Notes: a model not told the origin generated them from the letters alone. Shown: positions 1 to 9,083, counted from the stretch's first letter. The stretch is DNA of 64,000 nt from Massilia cavernae (GCF_003590855.1 NZ_QYUP01000111.1:31286-95285); one strand, 5' to 3'. Numbers and translations are program-made.

Positions 1-1596
1 GTGTCCAAGCCCGATCACCTTGACCTGGTCTTCGACCGGAACCCATGGCTCTTCCAGCATGTGCACGGTCAGGAATGCCACTCGCTCGTGCAGCACCTTG
101 TTATGCGACAGGTTGTGCAACATCGCGTGCGGCACGCCATCGGTTTCGCCGCGCAGGAACACTGCGGTGCCGTACACGCGGGTCGGCGGCGCCGCGAACA
201 GCGATCCGAGGAAGTCGTCGAGTGGAATCGCGTGCTTCTCGAGGTTCTGGTAAACCAGCTCGCGGCCGGTCTTCCAGGTCATCATGAGCGTAAACAGGAT
301 GGCGCCCAGCAGTAGCGGGAACCAGCCGCCGTGGAACAGCTTCAGGGCCGTCGACGAGAACAGCATGATGTCCATGACGATGAAGAAGCCGGTCGCCCCG
401 AAGCACAGGATCAACGGCAGGTGCCAGCGGTAGCGGGTAACGAAGAAGGTCAGGATCGTGGTCGACAACATGGTTGCGGTCACTGCGATGCCGTAGGCGC
501 CTGCCAGCTCGTCGGAGGAACCGAACGCGACCACTGCAAGCAGGACCACGCACATCTGCAGCCAGTTAACCGCCGGGATGTAGATCTGGCCGATTTCGCT
601 GGCCGAGGTATGCAGCACGCGCATGCGTGGCAGCAGGCCCAGCGCGACCGCCTGCTTGGTCATCGAGAACGTGCCGGAGATGGTGGCCTGCGACGCGATC
701 ACCGCCGCCATGGTCGACAGCAGCACCAACGGATACACCGCCCAGCCGCTTACCTGGTTGTAGAACGGGTTCGATACCGCTTCAGGATTGTTGATCAGCA
801 GCGCTCCCTGGCCTAGGTAATTCAGGGCCAGCGCCGGGAAGGCGACCATGAACCATGCCATGCGGATCGGCTTCTTGCCGAAATGGCCCATGTCGGCGTA
901 CAACGCTTCGGCGCCGGTGATGGCCAGCACCACGGCGCCCAGGGCGACGAAGGCGGTGAAGCCGTTTTCGACCATGAAGCGCAGCGCGTGCAGCGGGTTC
1001 AGCGCAGCCAGGACCTGCGGCGCTTCGACGATGTGCATCACACCCATCACAGCCAGTGCCAGGAACCACACTACCATGACCGGTCCGAACCATCGGCCGA
1101 TGCCGGCGGTCCCGTGCTTCTGCGCCGCATACAGCGCCACCAGCACGACGATCGAGATCGGCACGACATACGCCTTCATGCCGGGCGCCGCGACTTCAAG
1201 GCCTTCGATTGCGCCAAGCACGGAAATGGCCGGCGTAATCACGCTGTCGCCGTAGAACATCGTGGCGCCAAACACGCCCAGCATCAGCAGCGGCACATAC
1301 CAGCCGGATGCCTTGGTGACGGAGTTCAGGGCCAGTGCCATCAGCGCCATGACCCCACCCTCGCCGCGGTTGTCGGCGCGCAGCACGAGCACGACGTATT
1401 TGAGGGAAACGATCAGGGTCAGGGCCCAGAAGATGAGGGAGAGAATGCCGAGCAGGTTGGGCTGGTTCAGCGCCAGGCCGTGTTCCTTGTCGAAAACCGC
1501 TTTGAGCGTGTACAAGGGGCTGGTACCGATATCGCCGTAGACGATACCGACCGCCGCCAGCGTCAGTGCGGCGACGCTGCTTTTCTTGTGTTCCAT
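1..1596 (-). CDS. kup: Kup low-affinity potassium uptake protein (3' part outside window)
   Basis: Integral membrane K+ importer of the KUP/HAK/KT family. The reading frame stays open from the ATG at 1596 to the window edge (532 residues seen; family members have about 620-650). The N-terminus carries the family motif GDIGTSPLY near residue 21, then YGDSVITPAISVLGA, and successive hydrophobic segments consistent with 12 membrane spans. The soluble C-terminal tail is cut off. I translated several blocks across the gene and found no stop or frameshift. A plausible promoter lies about 40-70 bases upstream. It is transcribed divergently from rarD. Confidence 0.95.
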   Translation of the reverse strand, partial: MEHKKSSVAALTLAAVGIVYGDIGTSPLYTLKAVFDKEHGLALNQPNLLGILSLIFWALTLIVSLKYVVLVLRADNRGEGGVMALMALALNSVTKASGWYVPLLMLGVFGATMFYGDSVITPAISVLGAIEGLEVAAPGMKAYVVPISIVVLVALYAAQKHGTAGIGRWFGPVMVVWFLALAVMGVMHIVEAPQVLAALNPLHALRFMVENGFTAFVALGAVVLAITGAEALYADMGHFGKKPIRMAWFMVAFPALALNYLGQGALLINNPEAVSNPFYNQVSGWAVYPLVLLSTMAAVIASQATISGTFSMTKQAVALGLLPRMRVLHTSASEIGQIYIPAVNWLQMCVVLLAVVAFGSSDELAGAYGIAVTATMLSTTILTFFVTRYRWHLPLILCFGATGFFIVMDIMLFSSTALKLFHGGWFPLLLGAILFTLMMTWKTGRELVYQNLEKHAIPLDDFLGSLFAAPPTRVYGTAVFLRGETDGVPHAMLHNLSHNKVLHERVAFLTVHMLEEPWVPVEDQVKVIGLGH

Positions 1597-1634
1597 CGTC
1601 AAGATTGCACCATATTGTTGTTTTGATGCGTCGC

Positions 1635-1663
1635 ACAATATGATATGGCAGGGCAATTTGCAA
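1635..1663 (-). promoter_or_regulatory. putative sigma-70 promoter of kup
   Basis: On the minus strand TTGCAA (1663-1658) and TATTGT (1640-1635) are 17 bases apart, about 40 bases before the kup ATG. The -10 element overlaps one arm of an inverted repeat, CATATTGT (1611-1618) with ACAATATG (1635-1642), so a regulator or a leader hairpin could act here. Promoter assignment is inference from spacing and consensus only. Confidence 0.4.
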
Positions 1664-1854
1664 GTGATATTCTTGTCATTGTTCTTGGCCTTTGACGTAG
1701 GTTGGCGAGCACGGCGCGGCAGTCGCCGCAGACGTCCTGTTGGCACTTTACCACCAAGCCCCTGAAAGCACGTTCTCGAACATGGCGGGCCCGTCAGCGG
1801 CGATCGGGCAACTGCGAGATAATGTTGTCCCACTGAATCTTTTGACTGTTCCCC

Positions 1855-2724
1855 ATGCGTACCGGCATCCTGTCCGCGGCCCTTGCATTCCTGTGCTGGG
1901 GCCTGTTCCCGCTCTATTTCCACGCCCTCAACGAGGTGCCGCCGGCCCAGATCATGGTGCACCGGGTGGTGTGGTCGCTGCTGTTCCTGATGATCGTCCT
2001 GACCGCCCGCCACCAGTGGAAATGGCTGGGGCCCCTGATGCGCCAGCCGAAGGTGATCGCCAGCTTCGCGGCCAGCGCATTCCTTCTGTCGTTCAACTGG
2101 CTGTTGTATATCTGGGCGGTCAACAACGGCCACGTGATCGAATCGAGCCTGGGCTACTTCATCAACCCGCTGGTCAATGTGATGCTCGGCTACGTGGTGC
2201 TGAAGGAGCGCCTGCGGCGCGGACAATGGGCGGCGATCGCACTGGCCGCGGCCGGCGTGGCATGGCTGGCGTGGGACGCGGGCCGCATGCCGTGGATCGC
2301 GCTGATGCTGGCCGCTTCCTTCGGCCTGTACGGCCTGATGCGCAAGACCGCGGCGCTGGGCGCGCTCGAAGGCCTGTCGTTCGAGACCATGCTGCTGTTC
2401 CCGTTTGCGCTGGGTTACATCGTGTGGCTGACGATGAACGGCGATAACGCCTTCATCAACACTTCGTCCGACACCACGCGCTGGCTGCTGGCCGCGGCCG
2501 GCCCGATCACCGCGATCCCGCTGCTGCTGTTCGCGGCCGGCGCGCGCAAGATCCCGCTGTCGGTCCTGGGCCTGTTGCAGTACATCGGCCCGACCATCCA
2601 GTTCGTGCTGGGGATCTTCCTGTTCCAGGAGGCTTTCACCTCCGGCAAACTGGTGGGCTTCCTGATGATCTGGAGCGCGCTGGCGATCTACGCGGCCGAA
2701 GGGCTGTGGAAGCGCTCGAACTGA
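1855..2724 (+). CDS. rarD: RarD-type EamA-family transporter
   Basis: A 289-residue membrane protein with about ten hydrophobic segments and two EamA repeats. It opens with the RarD hallmark FLCWGLFPLYF, followed by HRVVWSLLFL and later FNWLLYIWAVN. The family belongs to the drug/metabolite transporter superfamily; its substrate is not settled (RarD was named for chloramphenicol sensitivity), so no substrate is assigned. No good Shine-Dalgarno sequence precedes the ATG, but the family N-terminus starts exactly here. Its 3' end overlaps the convergent histidine kinase gene by 37 bases. Confidence 0.88.
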   Translation: MRTGILSAALAFLCWGLFPLYFHALNEVPPAQIMVHRVVWSLLFLMIVLTARHQWKWLGPLMRQPKVIASFAASAFLLSFNWLLYIWAVNNGHVIESSLGYFINPLVNVMLGYVVLKERLRRGQWAAIALAAAGVAWLAWDAGRMPWIALMLAASFGLYGLMRKTAALGALEGLSFETMLLFPFALGYIVWLTMNGDNAFINTSSDTTRWLLAAAGPITAIPLLLFAAGARKIPLSVLGLLQYIGPTIQFVLGIFLFQEAFTSGKLVGFLMIWSALAIYAAEGLWKRSN

Positions 2725-3983
2725 GCCAGGCGCAGCACTGCGCGCGTCCCCGCGCCCGGTTCGCTGCCGATGGAAAGTTCGAATCCCGCGCGCGCCGCCA
2801 GCCGGTGCGCGATCGACAGGCCCAGCCCCAGGCCGCAGCTGGCCTCCCCTTTCGCGCCCGGCTGGTAAAGCCGTTCCTGCAGCCACGGGCTGATGCCCGG
2901 GCCGCTGTCGGCGACCACCAGCGCGCCGTCATCGGCGCCGATCCGGATCATGCCGGATGAAGTGTGGCCGAAGGCGTTGCTGACCAGGTTGGACAGCAAG
3001 ATCTCCAGCGCCGCGCGGTGGCAGTGCCAGGCCGCGGTACCGCCCCCCTCCACCTGCACCTCGACCGCCTTCCCTTCCAGCAGGTGTGCGTGGCGTACCA
3101 CGATTTCCTCCACCAGCGGCAGCAGCGCCACCGGCTCCGCCGCGGCCTGGTCCAGTTCCTCGCGCGCCAGCGCCAGCAGCGTGTCGACCGTTTGCGCCAT
3201 GCCCGCCGCCGCGGCGGCGATGCGCTGCACCTGCGCCGCCGCCTTCGGCGCCATCGGCTGCGCAGCAAGCAGGCGCGCGGCGCCGTCGATCACGGCAACC
3301 GGGGTGCGCAGTTCATGGCTGGCGTCCTGGGTGAAGCGCTGCTCGCGCTCGATGAAGTCGGCGATGCGGTCCAGCGCCTGCTCCAGCCGCGTGGCCACCG
3401 CACCGATCTCGTTGTCGGGAAAACCGGCCGCGAAGCCGCGCGGCAGCAGGCCCGGTTCTGCCGCCGACACCAGTCGTGCCAGGCGGTCGAGCGGTGCGGT
3501 CGCGGAACGGGCCAGCCAGAAGCCGAATGCCGTGGTCACGGCCAGCAGCGCCGCCGCCAGCGTGCCCAGCACCCCGGCAATGAAGGGAAGGCGCGGCCGC
3601 ACCACCAGCTCGCCGCTCACTTCCGCGACCAGGTAGAACGGCGCCGAGCCGGCACGGACCACGTGATAGTGGCGGCCCTGGTCGCCGAAGAATTCGCTAT
3701 GGCCGGGCGACGCCGGAAACTGGCGTGCGAGGTCAAAGGGGAAAGTGGCCGGGCCGCGATGCACGCTGACGAAGCCGCGCAGCGGCGTTGCCGGTTCGCC
3801 CCGCGCATCCCACGCCTGCTGCTGGTGCGCGGCTTCCTGGCGCAGCATGTTGTCGAAGAAGCTGTCCTCGACCACGTAGACGAACACCAGGCTGAATGCG
3901 GAAAAGCACAGCGACGCCAGCAGCGCGAACGCGGCGAAAGCGAAGACGATGCGGCGCCGCAGTCCGTGGCGCGCGCCGCTCAC
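2688..3983 (-). CDS. two-component sensor histidine kinase
   Basis: A 431-residue membrane kinase. It has a first membrane span at about residues 11-38, a periplasmic sensor of about 90 residues, a second span at about 132-158, a HAMP-like linker, an H-box with His223 (DASHELRTP), an N-box (LLSNLVSNAFGH), and G1/G2 boxes (DSGPGI, GLGLGLSIAHR). The start is a GTG whose first four bases GTGA overlap the stop of the response regulator gene, which indicates translational coupling. An in-frame ATG further upstream would run through the regulator gene and was rejected. The signal sensed is unknown. Confidence 0.88.
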   Translation of the reverse strand: MSGARHGLRRRIVFAFAAFALLASLCFSAFSLVFVYVVEDSFFDNMLRQEAAHQQQAWDARGEPATPLRGFVSVHRGPATFPFDLARQFPASPGHSEFFGDQGRHYHVVRAGSAPFYLVAEVSGELVVRPRLPFIAGVLGTLAAALLAVTTAFGFWLARSATAPLDRLARLVSAAEPGLLPRGFAAGFPDNEIGAVATRLEQALDRIADFIEREQRFTQDASHELRTPVAVIDGAARLLAAQPMAPKAAAQVQRIAAAAAGMAQTVDTLLALAREELDQAAAEPVALLPLVEEIVVRHAHLLEGKAVEVQVEGGGTAAWHCHRAALEILLSNLVSNAFGHTSSGMIRIGADDGALVVADSGPGISPWLQERLYQPGAKGEASCGLGLGLSIAHRLAARAGFELSIGSEPGAGTRAVLRLAQFERFHSPSAA

Positions 3984-4654
3984 GCGCCCGCCTCCAGCCG
4001 GAAGCCAACGCCGTGCACGGTCACCAGCATCGGCTGCGCGTAGGGTTTGTCGAGGCCCTGGCGCAGCTGGTACAGGTGGCTGCGCAGCGCATCCGAATCG
4101 GGCGGCTCGCCGCGCCACAAGGCCTGCGTCAGCTCGGAGCGCGTGACGATGCGCGGGTGGGCTTCGGCCAGCGCCAGCAGGATCTGGTAGCCGGCCGGGT
4201 TGAGGCGCACCGGCTGGCCGTCGCGCGTGACCGACTGCGCCTGGCGGTCGATCGACAGCGCGCCGATGGTGACGACGTGGTGCTGGTGCAGGGTGTGGCG
4301 GCGCGCCAGCGCATTGCAGCGCGCCAGCAGTTCTTCCAGCGCGAACGGCTTGACCAGGTAGTCGTCGGCGCCGCTCTCGAAGCCGGCCAGTTTGTCGTGC
4401 AGCGTGCCGCGCGCGGTCAGCATCAGCACCGGCACATGGCGCGAATGCCCCGCGCGCAGGCGGCGGCACACTTCGAGGCCGTCGATGCGGGGCAAGGTCA
4501 GGTCAAGCAAGATCAAGTCGTAGTGATTGGCAAGCGCCAGCTGCAGGCCGAGTGCGCCGTCGGCCGCAAAGTCGGCGCTGTGGCCGTGCTGTTCGAGACC
4601 GTCGGCCAGGTTGCGCGCCAGCGGGGCGTGGTCTTCGACGACGAGAATATGCAC
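3980..4654 (-). CDS. OmpR/PhoB-family response regulator
   Basis: A 224-residue regulator with an N-terminal receiver domain (acidic pair in VVEDHAP, phospho-acceptor Asp51 in LLDLTLP, switch residues LTA, conserved Lys in DDYLVKPF) and a C-terminal winged-helix DNA-binding domain ending GVGFRLE. The chosen start is GTG at 4654, which begins at the usual VHILVVED; an upstream ATG at 4738 lies inside the preceding gene. AAAGGA precedes the start. It is the middle gene of the operon and presumably partners the kinase downstream, with which it shares a 4-base overlap. Confidence 0.9.
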   Translation of the reverse strand: MHILVVEDHAPLARNLADGLEQHGHSADFAADGALGLQLALANHYDLILLDLTLPRIDGLEVCRRLRAGHSRHVPVLMLTARGTLHDKLAGFESGADDYLVKPFALEELLARCNALARRHTLHQHHVVTIGALSIDRQAQSVTRDGQPVRLNPAGYQILLALAEAHPRIVTRSELTQALWRGEPPDSDALRSHLYQLRQGLDKPYAQPMLVTVHGVGFRLEAGA

Positions 4655-4667
4655 GGGCTTCGGTCCT

Positions 4668-5720
4668 TTATCGGTTGGCCAGGCGCTGGAGCTGGAAGGC
4701 ATCGGCCAGACGCCACTCCATGGCCGCCACGACGGCATGCATCAGCACCAGCATCTTATCAAACTGCGCAACCCGTTCCTGCGCTGCGCGGGCCGCCGCG
4801 AAGCCGCCGCTGTAGTAGGCGGCCAGCACGCGCACGCTTTGTTCCTCCGCGCTTGGCTCGCGCGGCACCGGCACATGGCCCAGCGCTGCGATCACGCCTT
4901 CGGCGGTGGACCAGGTCGACCATGAATTCTGGCCCGTCACCAGCCGTCCGTCGGCCACCGTGTTGTCGATGAACTTTGGACCCGCGACGAAGCGTGCGCC
5001 GTTCGCCACGGCCCGGTCCTGCAGCAGGAAGCCGAAGTTCGCGCGCGCCTCCTCATCCATGAAGAGTTCTTCCTCGTTGCTGAAACCCGTGACCCGGCGT
5101 CCCGCGAGCAAGGGCGTGCCGTCGGCAAGGAAGACATCCGCCAGCGCCGCGGGGCCATGGCATACGGCGGCGACCACGCCACGGGCGCCGATGGCGCGCA
5201 CCAGCCGCGTAATGTCGGCATTGCCGGGAAAGTCGAACATGGCGCCTTTGCCGCCGACGAAGTAGACGGCCGAATACAGCGCCGGGTCGGCATCGGCCAG
5301 TTTCATCGAACGGCGCACCTTGGCCTGCGCCGCCGTGTCGTTGAGGAAGGCGTAGTCGGTGTCGCCCATGTCGTCGAGATCGATGCGCTCCTGGGGCTTG
5401 CCGCCGGCCGGCGACGCGATATCGACCTCGTAGCCGTTGGCCTGGAATACATAGTAGGCGCGCGCCAGTTCGGTCAGCTCATAGCCCGCCTTGCGGTTGT
5501 TCGGGCCGCCGCGGGCGGCGCTGCTGACCACCACCAGGATCCGGCCGCGCCGTTCGCCGACGGCGTTTTTCAGGTAAGGCAGGCTGGCGGCGGATGCGTG
5601 CGGATTGGCCTTCGGCGCGTTGTCGAGATCGAAACTCTGGTACCAGCCCCAGCCAAGGGCGGCAAGGACGGCGAGGCCGGCGGCCAGCCAGGCGGCGGCG
5701 CGGAGGAGGAATCGGATCAT
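4668..5720 (-). CDS. membrane-anchored DJ-1/PfpI-family protein
   Basis: A 350-residue protein with an N-terminal membrane anchor (about residues 5-26) followed by a DJ-1/PfpI (type 1 glutamine amidotransferase-like) domain. The nucleophile elbow AAVCHGPAAL contains Cys187-His188, and YFVGGKGAMFDF is the loop that usually carries the oxyanion-side residues. Family members act as chaperone/deglycase-like or protease-like proteins; the activity here is not known. A GGAG sequence precedes the ATG. The stop lies 13 bases before the response regulator start, so the three genes form one unit, linking this protein to the two-component system. Confidence 0.78.
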   Translation of the reverse strand: MIRFLLRAAAWLAAGLAVLAALGWGWYQSFDLDNAPKANPHASAASLPYLKNAVGERRGRILVVVSSAARGGPNNRKAGYELTELARAYYVFQANGYEVDIASPAGGKPQERIDLDDMGDTDYAFLNDTAAQAKVRRSMKLADADPALYSAVYFVGGKGAMFDFPGNADITRLVRAIGARGVVAAVCHGPAALADVFLADGTPLLAGRRVTGFSNEEELFMDEEARANFGFLLQDRAVANGARFVAGPKFIDNTVADGRLVTGQNSWSTWSTAEGVIAALGHVPVPREPSAEEQSVRVLAAYYSGGFAAARAAQERVAQFDKMLVLMHAVVAAMEWRLADAFQLQRLANR

Positions 5721-5845
5721 GGCGTTGCTCCAGTGATAAGGAAGTAGCGCCAGCATGCCCGGCACGCAGTGAAATGGATGTGAAAAACCATGGAAGCTTC
5801 CAACTACTGTATCCTGTTGACCTTCCGTTCTAACTGAGATTCTCA

Positions 5846-7513
5846 ATGGCAAATTACGTCTACACCATGAACCGCGTCGGCAAAATCGTTCCGCCGAAAC
5901 GCCAGATTCTGAAAGACATTTCGCTCTCCTTCTTCCCCGGCGCAAAGATCGGGGTGCTGGGCCTGAACGGCTCCGGCAAATCGTCCCTGCTGAAAATCAT
6001 GGCAGGCATCGACACCGACATCCAGGGCGAAGCGCGCCCGATGCCGGGCCTGAACATCGGCTACCTGCCACAGGAGCCGCAGCTGAACCCGGAGCTGACC
6101 GTGCGCCAGGAAGTGGAATCCGGCCTGGGCGAAGCCTTCGAAGCGCAAGCCAAGCTGGAAGCCGTGTACGCCGCCTATGCCGATGAAGACGCCGACTTCG
6201 ACGCGCTCGCCAAGGAGCAGGAGCGCCTGGAGTCGATTATCGCCGCCTCGGACGGCGGCAACCTGAACCTGCAGCTGGAAATGGCCGCTGACGCGCTGCG
6301 CCTGCCGCCATGGGACGCCAGGATCGGCGTGCTGTCGGGCGGCGAGAAGCGCCGCGTGGCGCTGTGCAAGCTGCTGCTGTCCAAGCCCGACATGCTGCTG
6401 CTGGACGAGCCGACCAACCACCTGGACGCGGAATCGGTCGACTGGCTGGAGCAGTTCCTGCTGCGCTTCCCGGGCACCGTGGTCGGCATCACCCACGACC
6501 GTTACTTCCTCGACAACGCGGCCGAATGGATCCTGGAACTGGACCGCGGTTCGGGCATTCCATGGAAGGGCAACTACAGCTCGTGGCTGGACCAGAAGCA
6601 GGCCCGCCTGAAGCAGGAAGAATCGACCGAATCGGCGCGCCAGAAGGCGCTGCAGAAGGAACTCGAATGGTCGCGCCAGAATCCGAAGGCACGCCAGGCC
6701 AAGTCGAAAGCCCGCCTGGCCCGCTTCAACGAGCTGTCCGAGCACGAATACCAGAAGCGCAACGAAACCCAGGAAATCTTTATTCCTGTGGCGGAGCGCC
6801 TCGGTAACGAAGTCATCGAATTCAAGAACGTGTCGAAAGCCTTCGGCGACCGCCTGCTGATCGACAACCTGTCGTTCACCGTGCCTGCCGGCGCGATCGT
6901 CGGCATCATCGGCCCGAACGGCGCCGGTAAGTCGACCCTGTTCAAGATGATCACCGGCAAGGAACAGCCGGACAACGGCGAAGTCGCGATCGGCAAGACC
7001 GCCAAGGTCTCGATCGTCGACCAGCACCGTGACGAGCTGTCGGACAAGAAGTCCGTGTTCGAGGACGTATCGGGCGGCGCGGACATGCTGACTGTCGGCC
7101 GCTTCGAAATGCCGTCGCGCGCCTACCTGGGCCGCTTCAACTTCAAGGGTTCGGACCAGCAGAAGGTCGTCGGCAACCTGTCCGGCGGTGAGCGTGGCCG
7201 CCTGCACCTGGCCAAGACCCTGCTGCAAGGCGGCAACGTCCTGCTGCTGGATGAACCATCCAACGACCTCGACGTGGAAACCCTGCGCGCGCTGGAAGAT
7301 GCGCTGCTGGAATTCGCCGGCAGCGTGATGGTGATTTCGCACGACCGCTGGTTCCTGGACCGCATCGCGACCCATATCCTGGCGTTCGAAGGTAACTCGC
7401 AGGTGACCTTCTTCGACGGCAACTATCAGGAATACGAAGCCGACAAGAAGAAGCGCCTGGGTGAAGAAGGCGCCAAGCCGAAGCGCATCCGCTACAAGCC
7501 GCTGACCGTGTAA
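5846..7513 (+). CDS. ettA: EttA energy-dependent translational throttle, ABC-F protein
   Basis: A 555-residue cytoplasmic ABC-F ATPase that binds the ribosomal E site and couples early elongation to cellular energy. It has two ABC domains without membrane segments: Walker A at about residues 39-47 (GLNGSGKSS) and again GPNGAGKST near 355; signatures LSGGEKRRVA and LSGGERGRLH; and Walker B motifs LLLDEPTNHLD and LLLDEPSNDLD. The linker (PtIM) between them contains the arm and the KARQAKSKARL stretch. Length and N-terminus match the family. It is followed by its own terminator. Confidence 0.96.
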   Translation: MANYVYTMNRVGKIVPPKRQILKDISLSFFPGAKIGVLGLNGSGKSSLLKIMAGIDTDIQGEARPMPGLNIGYLPQEPQLNPELTVRQEVESGLGEAFEAQAKLEAVYAAYADEDADFDALAKEQERLESIIAASDGGNLNLQLEMAADALRLPPWDARIGVLSGGEKRRVALCKLLLSKPDMLLLDEPTNHLDAESVDWLEQFLLRFPGTVVGITHDRYFLDNAAEWILELDRGSGIPWKGNYSSWLDQKQARLKQEESTESARQKALQKELEWSRQNPKARQAKSKARLARFNELSEHEYQKRNETQEIFIPVAERLGNEVIEFKNVSKAFGDRLLIDNLSFTVPAGAIVGIIGPNGAGKSTLFKMITGKEQPDNGEVAIGKTAKVSIVDQHRDELSDKKSVFEDVSGGADMLTVGRFEMPSRAYLGRFNFKGSDQQKVVGNLSGGERGRLHLAKTLLQGGNVLLLDEPSNDLDVETLRALEDALLEFAGSVMVISHDRWFLDRIATHILAFEGNSQVTFFDGNYQEYEADKKKRLGEEGAKPKRIRYKPLTV

Positions 7514-7531
7514 GCACGGCCGGCGTGGCAC

Positions 7532-7557
7532 AAGCTCCCTGCGGGGAGCTTTTTTTT
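7532..7557 (+). terminator. Rho-independent terminator after ettA
   Basis: AAGCTCCC (7532-7539) and GGGAGCTT (7544-7551) form a perfect 8-bp stem with loop TGCG, running directly into a T-tract. It lies about 20 bases after the ettA stop codon. Confidence 0.93.
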
Positions 7558-7588
7558 CATCTCGGCAAGAGAACAACCGACGTAGATC

Positions 7589-7638
7589 GGGGACAGACCA
7601 CGATCTAAAGGAGATCGCGTAGATCGTGGTCTGTCCCC
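7589..7638. repeat. REP-like inverted repeat, GGGGACAGACC type
   Basis: GGGGACAGACCACGATCT (7589-7606) and its exact reverse complement (7621-7638) flank a 14-base centre, making an 18-bp perfect stem. It sits between two convergent genes, a typical place for REP/BIME-like elements. From general knowledge, GGGGACAGACC-type palindromes are dispersed in many betaproteobacterial genomes; I could not count copies here. Confidence 0.75.
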
Positions 7639-7654
7639 GAATTCTGCAAATGGA

Positions 7655-7700
7655 AAGGGCGGAAAAGCGGACGGGGTGAACCGTACACTTTTCCGCCCTT
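7655..7700. repeat. 13-bp hairpin between ettA and the barrel gene
   Basis: AAGGGCGGAAAAG (7655-7667) pairs exactly with CTTTTCCGCCCTT (7688-7700) across a 20-base loop. On the minus strand it lies just past the outer-membrane barrel gene and could work as its transcript end, although the trailing T-run is weak. Confidence 0.5.
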
Positions 7701-7732
7701 CTTACTTCAAGCGGGCTTCCAGCCTTGGGGAC

Positions 7733-8293
7733 TTAGAAGCTGTAGCGCGCCGCTACGGTGATGACGTCAGGCTTGGCGCCGATGTCCTGCTTCTTGCCAT
7801 AGCGCTCGTATTCCGCGGTGAGCGCGACGTTCTGGCTCAGGTTGTACTGGGCGCCCAGGCCGGCGTACACGCCGGTGTCGTGGTCCTTGCTCGACAGGCC
7901 GATGTTGCTGATGCGCAGTTCGGACTTGGTGCGGGCCGCGCCCAGCTTGCCGAAGACGGAAAACTGTTCATTGATTGGAGCGTTCGCCTTGGCCGCGACA
8001 TAGATGGCGTCGCCTTCAGTCTCGGCACGGCTGTTGATGCCGTTGCTGACGAAGTTGGTGGTCGAATTGCGGAAGTCGGTGTAGCCAGCTTCCACGCCGA
8101 AGTTCTGGTCCATTTCGTAGCCACCGAAGAACTTGCCGGAAGCTTTGTAGCCTTCGGTGTCGACGTTGCTGGCGCCAGCGCGCTTGAAGGTGTGGTCGGC
8201 CGAAGCGACACCAACACCAACGTAAGGTCCTGCTGCCTGGGCCGCGCCCATGGCGGTTACACCTGCGATCAGTGCGAAGATAAGCTTTTTCAT
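7733..8293 (-). CDS. outer membrane beta-barrel protein
   Basis: A 186-residue exported protein. The start at 8293 (MKKLIFALIAG) follows AGGAG at the right distance and gives a clean signal peptide cut after AQA. The mature part shows alternating polar and hydrophobic strands (GPYVGVGVAS, GKFFGGYEMD, VAAKANAPI, GVYAGLGAQYNL, VALTAEYERYGK) and ends in an aromatic-terminated strand AARYSF, the recognition signal for the BAM machinery. It resembles the small 8-strand OmpA/OmpW-like barrels; the substrate or role is not known. A palindrome, GCAATTC-N5-GAATTGC at 8327-8345, lies upstream. Confidence 0.82.
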   Translation of the reverse strand: MKKLIFALIAGVTAMGAAQAAGPYVGVGVASADHTFKRAGASNVDTEGYKASGKFFGGYEMDQNFGVEAGYTDFRNSTTNFVSNGINSRAETEGDAIYVAAKANAPINEQFSVFGKLGAARTKSELRISNIGLSSKDHDTGVYAGLGAQYNLSQNVALTAEYERYGKKQDIGAKPDVITVAARYSF

Positions 8294-8326
8294 ACGGACT
8301 CCTGTGTTGTTGAGACGTTCTGGTCC

Positions 8327-8345
8327 GCAATTCATTCGGAATTGC
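8327..8345. promoter_or_regulatory. palindrome upstream of the barrel gene, possible operator or 5'-leader hairpin
   Basis: GCAATTC (8327-8333) and GAATTGC (8339-8345) are perfect inverted arms with a 5-base spacer, about 35 bases before the barrel gene start. No regulator can be named. The rest of the 190-base gap up to the AlkB-like gene shows nothing else I can support. Confidence 0.3.
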
Positions 8346-8483
8346 GAGGTAGTCAAGATAGCATCTGAGACAAGGGCCGTAAGTGGGAATCGCGTAAGAC
8401 TTGTAATGAGATGTTACAGTATGCAGATATTGCTGACCGGCGGTTCAGCTATTTTTTGCGCGAGGATGGGCAAAAAATCCTTC

Positions 8484-9083
8484 TTATTCAACGATGTAGC
8501 GGAAAGTTAGATTGACGCGCGGGCCGACGGGGCGCGTTGTTTTATTTATGCCGTGTGACCAGAAGTGCTGCATCGAACCGACCATCAGCAACATGCTTCC
8601 GTTGCTTAACGCCACCTTGAGCGTCCGTTTTGTAACGCGGTGACGGAGGATAAAGCTCCGCGTCGCGCCAAAACTGACCGAGGCAATCGCCGGATTGCGG
8701 CCGAGTTCAGGTTCGTCGTCGCTGTGCATCCCCATGCTGTCGCGGCCGTCCCGGTAGTAATTCAGCAACAGGCTGTTGAAGCGCCGTCCGGTGGCGGCCT
8801 CGACGGCTGCCTTGATCTCCAGTTGCAGCGGCGTGAACGGCTGGGGTTCCAGCCGCAGCCCGGAATAGGTGTAGGCCATGTCGCCATGCCATGCGGTCAG
8901 GCGCGGCTGCAGGTGCTGCTTGCCCCACAGCGTGATCGTTTCCGCCTTCCAGTTTGTTTCGCCGACCAGCCGCGCCAGCACCTCGTCATTGCCCAGGCTC
9001 AGCGGCAGCTGGGCAAGCAAGGCCAGTTCGCCATCCTCGATCGGGATCGGCGCCAGGATATCGCTTGAGGTGAACAAGTTCAT
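8484..9083 (-). CDS. AlkB-like 2-oxoglutarate/Fe(II)-dependent dioxygenase
   Basis: A 199-residue cytoplasmic protein of the AlkB superfamily, which oxidatively removes alkyl groups from nucleic acids or proteins. The iron triad is visible: H120 and D122 in MHSDDE, and H177 in SHGIN. The 2-oxoglutarate-binding pair R189/R195 is in PRVNLTFR. NSLLLNYYRDGRD and SFGATRSFILRH are typical of the bacterial short AlkB group (similar to human ALKBH2/3). Whether it repairs DNA or another substrate cannot be told. No operon partner is evident. Confidence 0.88.
   Translation of the reverse strand: MNLFTSSDILAPIPIEDGELALLAQLPLSLGNDEVLARLVGETNWKAETITLWGKQHLQPRLTAWHGDMAYTYSGLRLEPQPFTPLQLEIKAAVEAATGRRFNSLLLNYYRDGRDSMGMHSDDEPELGRNPAIASVSFGATRSFILRHRVTKRTLKVALSNGSMLLMVGSMQHFWSHGINKTTRPVGPRVNLTFRYIVE

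Noticed and set aside
5843..7576. 577-residue minus-strand frame opposite ettA
   Set aside because: Mirror of the ettA codons, no start context, no motif.
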